A stretch of DNA of 17,500 nt from Theodoxus fluviatilis (taxonomy: Eukaryota > Mollusca > Gastropoda > Cycloneritida > Neritidae), in NCBI GenBank assembly GCA_034096865.1, contig JAWQFJ010028949.1:1-17500 (forward strand), in the 5' to 3' direction. The translations under genes were made by a program, and so were the position numbers. Shown here piece after piece: positions 17,095 to 17,500 of the stretch. Position 1 is the first letter of the stretch; the number at the start of each line of letters is the position of its first letter. The notes below the pieces were generated by a model. It had not been told where the DNA came from, made no database searches, and was given only the letters and a program-made list of their open reading frames with translations.

Positions 17095-17500
17095 TCAGGA
17101 CATGTGGTTAGAAAAGACTGAATTTCCTACCGTAACATTTGTTATAAAGTTTAAATTGCTCAAGATTCGAGTGAAGTCAATTACACTACCTCCATGTTGA
17201 GAAAGGAATGTGAGGTGACCCAGTCTGTTACCAAGTACACTACCATTCAGGATGCCTAGATGATGCACCTTACAGAGATCAAAGAGGGCTTCTCCAAACT
17301 GGCTTTTCACAGCCTTGAGACTGACGGTGATGAATGATATCAGATCACAAACAGTCTGATAACACAGGGTTTAAATCATCTTCTTCGTCGTGATCCGTAT
17401 GCAAATTCCACCCACCAGTGCGGGCGTTGAGGTCACTAACCACTAACATCGAAGCACGGGGTAACGTTTCCTGTAATGTGGTAAGCTCATCATCCAACAA
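17095..17500 (-). pseudogene. LINE 1: APE-type endonuclease domain, C-terminal half (5' part outside the window)
   Basis: The minus strand reads VVSDLNARTGGW, the equivalent of the GDFNARTG motif of APE endonucleases, then GEALFDLCKVHHLGILNGS, LGHLTFLSQHGGSVIDFTRI and VGNSVFSNHMS. The last corresponds to the SDHxP motif, with the catalytic His kept and the preceding Asp changed to Asn. A stop and a frame change separate the first motif from the 71-residue open stretch at 17310-17095. The domain would nick target DNA in an active element. Confidence 0.85.

Larger units (their letters stand above)
10300..17500 (-). mobile_element. Decayed APE-type non-LTR retrotransposon (LINE 1), split by a 4.5 kb minisatellite
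   Basis: One element can be followed leftward from the right edge: endonuclease (17500-17095), linker (17094-16734), start of RT through motif A (16733-15949), the 47-bp array (15948-11444), RT around motif B and motif C (11443-11300), then the C-terminal region and a cysteine-containing end (11290-10300). The order is exactly that of a LINE second ORF. Stops and frame changes are frequent, so it is long dead. The 5' part lies outside the window, and no poly(A) or simple 3' tail is evident near 10300. The clade is unresolved. Without the array, about 2.7 kb of element is present. Confidence 0.9.

Overview
The window looks like intergenic DNA from a large, repeat-rich animal genome. The signs are long GT/CA and GA microsatellites, several decayed retrotransposons, a tRNA-derived repeat head, a solo LTR, a 4.5 kb minisatellite, CCAAT/TATA-type promoter signals with one well-formed short intron, and no bacterial gene layout. 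The style fits a marine invertebrate, perhaps a mollusc, but that is only an impression. No intact, recognisable host gene is present.

Layout. 1-760 is the right part of a dispersed repeat (copy A). A second copy (B) lies at about 4784-5580, where a tRNA-like Pol III head (4667-4737) precedes it. Both copies carry an 11-bp tandem repeat, 3 units in A and 6 in B. The repeat abuts a short minus-strand stretch that reads like reverse transcriptase (RT) motif B. A GT microsatellite occupies 1403-1565. 1791-2451 is a complete solo LTR on the minus strand, with TGTTG/CAACA ends, a CATC target duplication, a TATA box, a polyadenylation signal, three 61-bp repeats and heat-shock-element-like GAA/TTC arrays. 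2456-4650 holds no recognisable gene. 6213-6905 and 7230-7373 are minus-strand fragments of non-LTR retrotransposon proteins. 7919-8139 looks like a plus-strand promoter, a short first exon and a 95-bp intron. An unidentified 92-residue ORF follows at 8554-8832. 9021-10232 is microsatellite-rich and includes a small duplicated segment.

The right half, from 17500 down to about 10300, is one decayed non-LTR retrotransposon (LINE) read on the minus strand: endonuclease, linker, RT, C-terminal region and a zinc-knuckle-like end. Its RT region is split by a 96-copy, 47-bp minisatellite (11444-15948).

The main discovery is that the minisatellite monomer is itself RT sequence. Its reverse complement encodes ELYTEVRASVRWNGA, and the LINE reading continues from it directly into ALSD at the left edge and arrives from TKFLK at the right edge. 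The satellite therefore appears to have arisen in place by amplifying one 47-bp piece of the RT gene between motifs A and B. Forty-seven is not a multiple of three, so each copy shifts the frame and the array cannot be read through.
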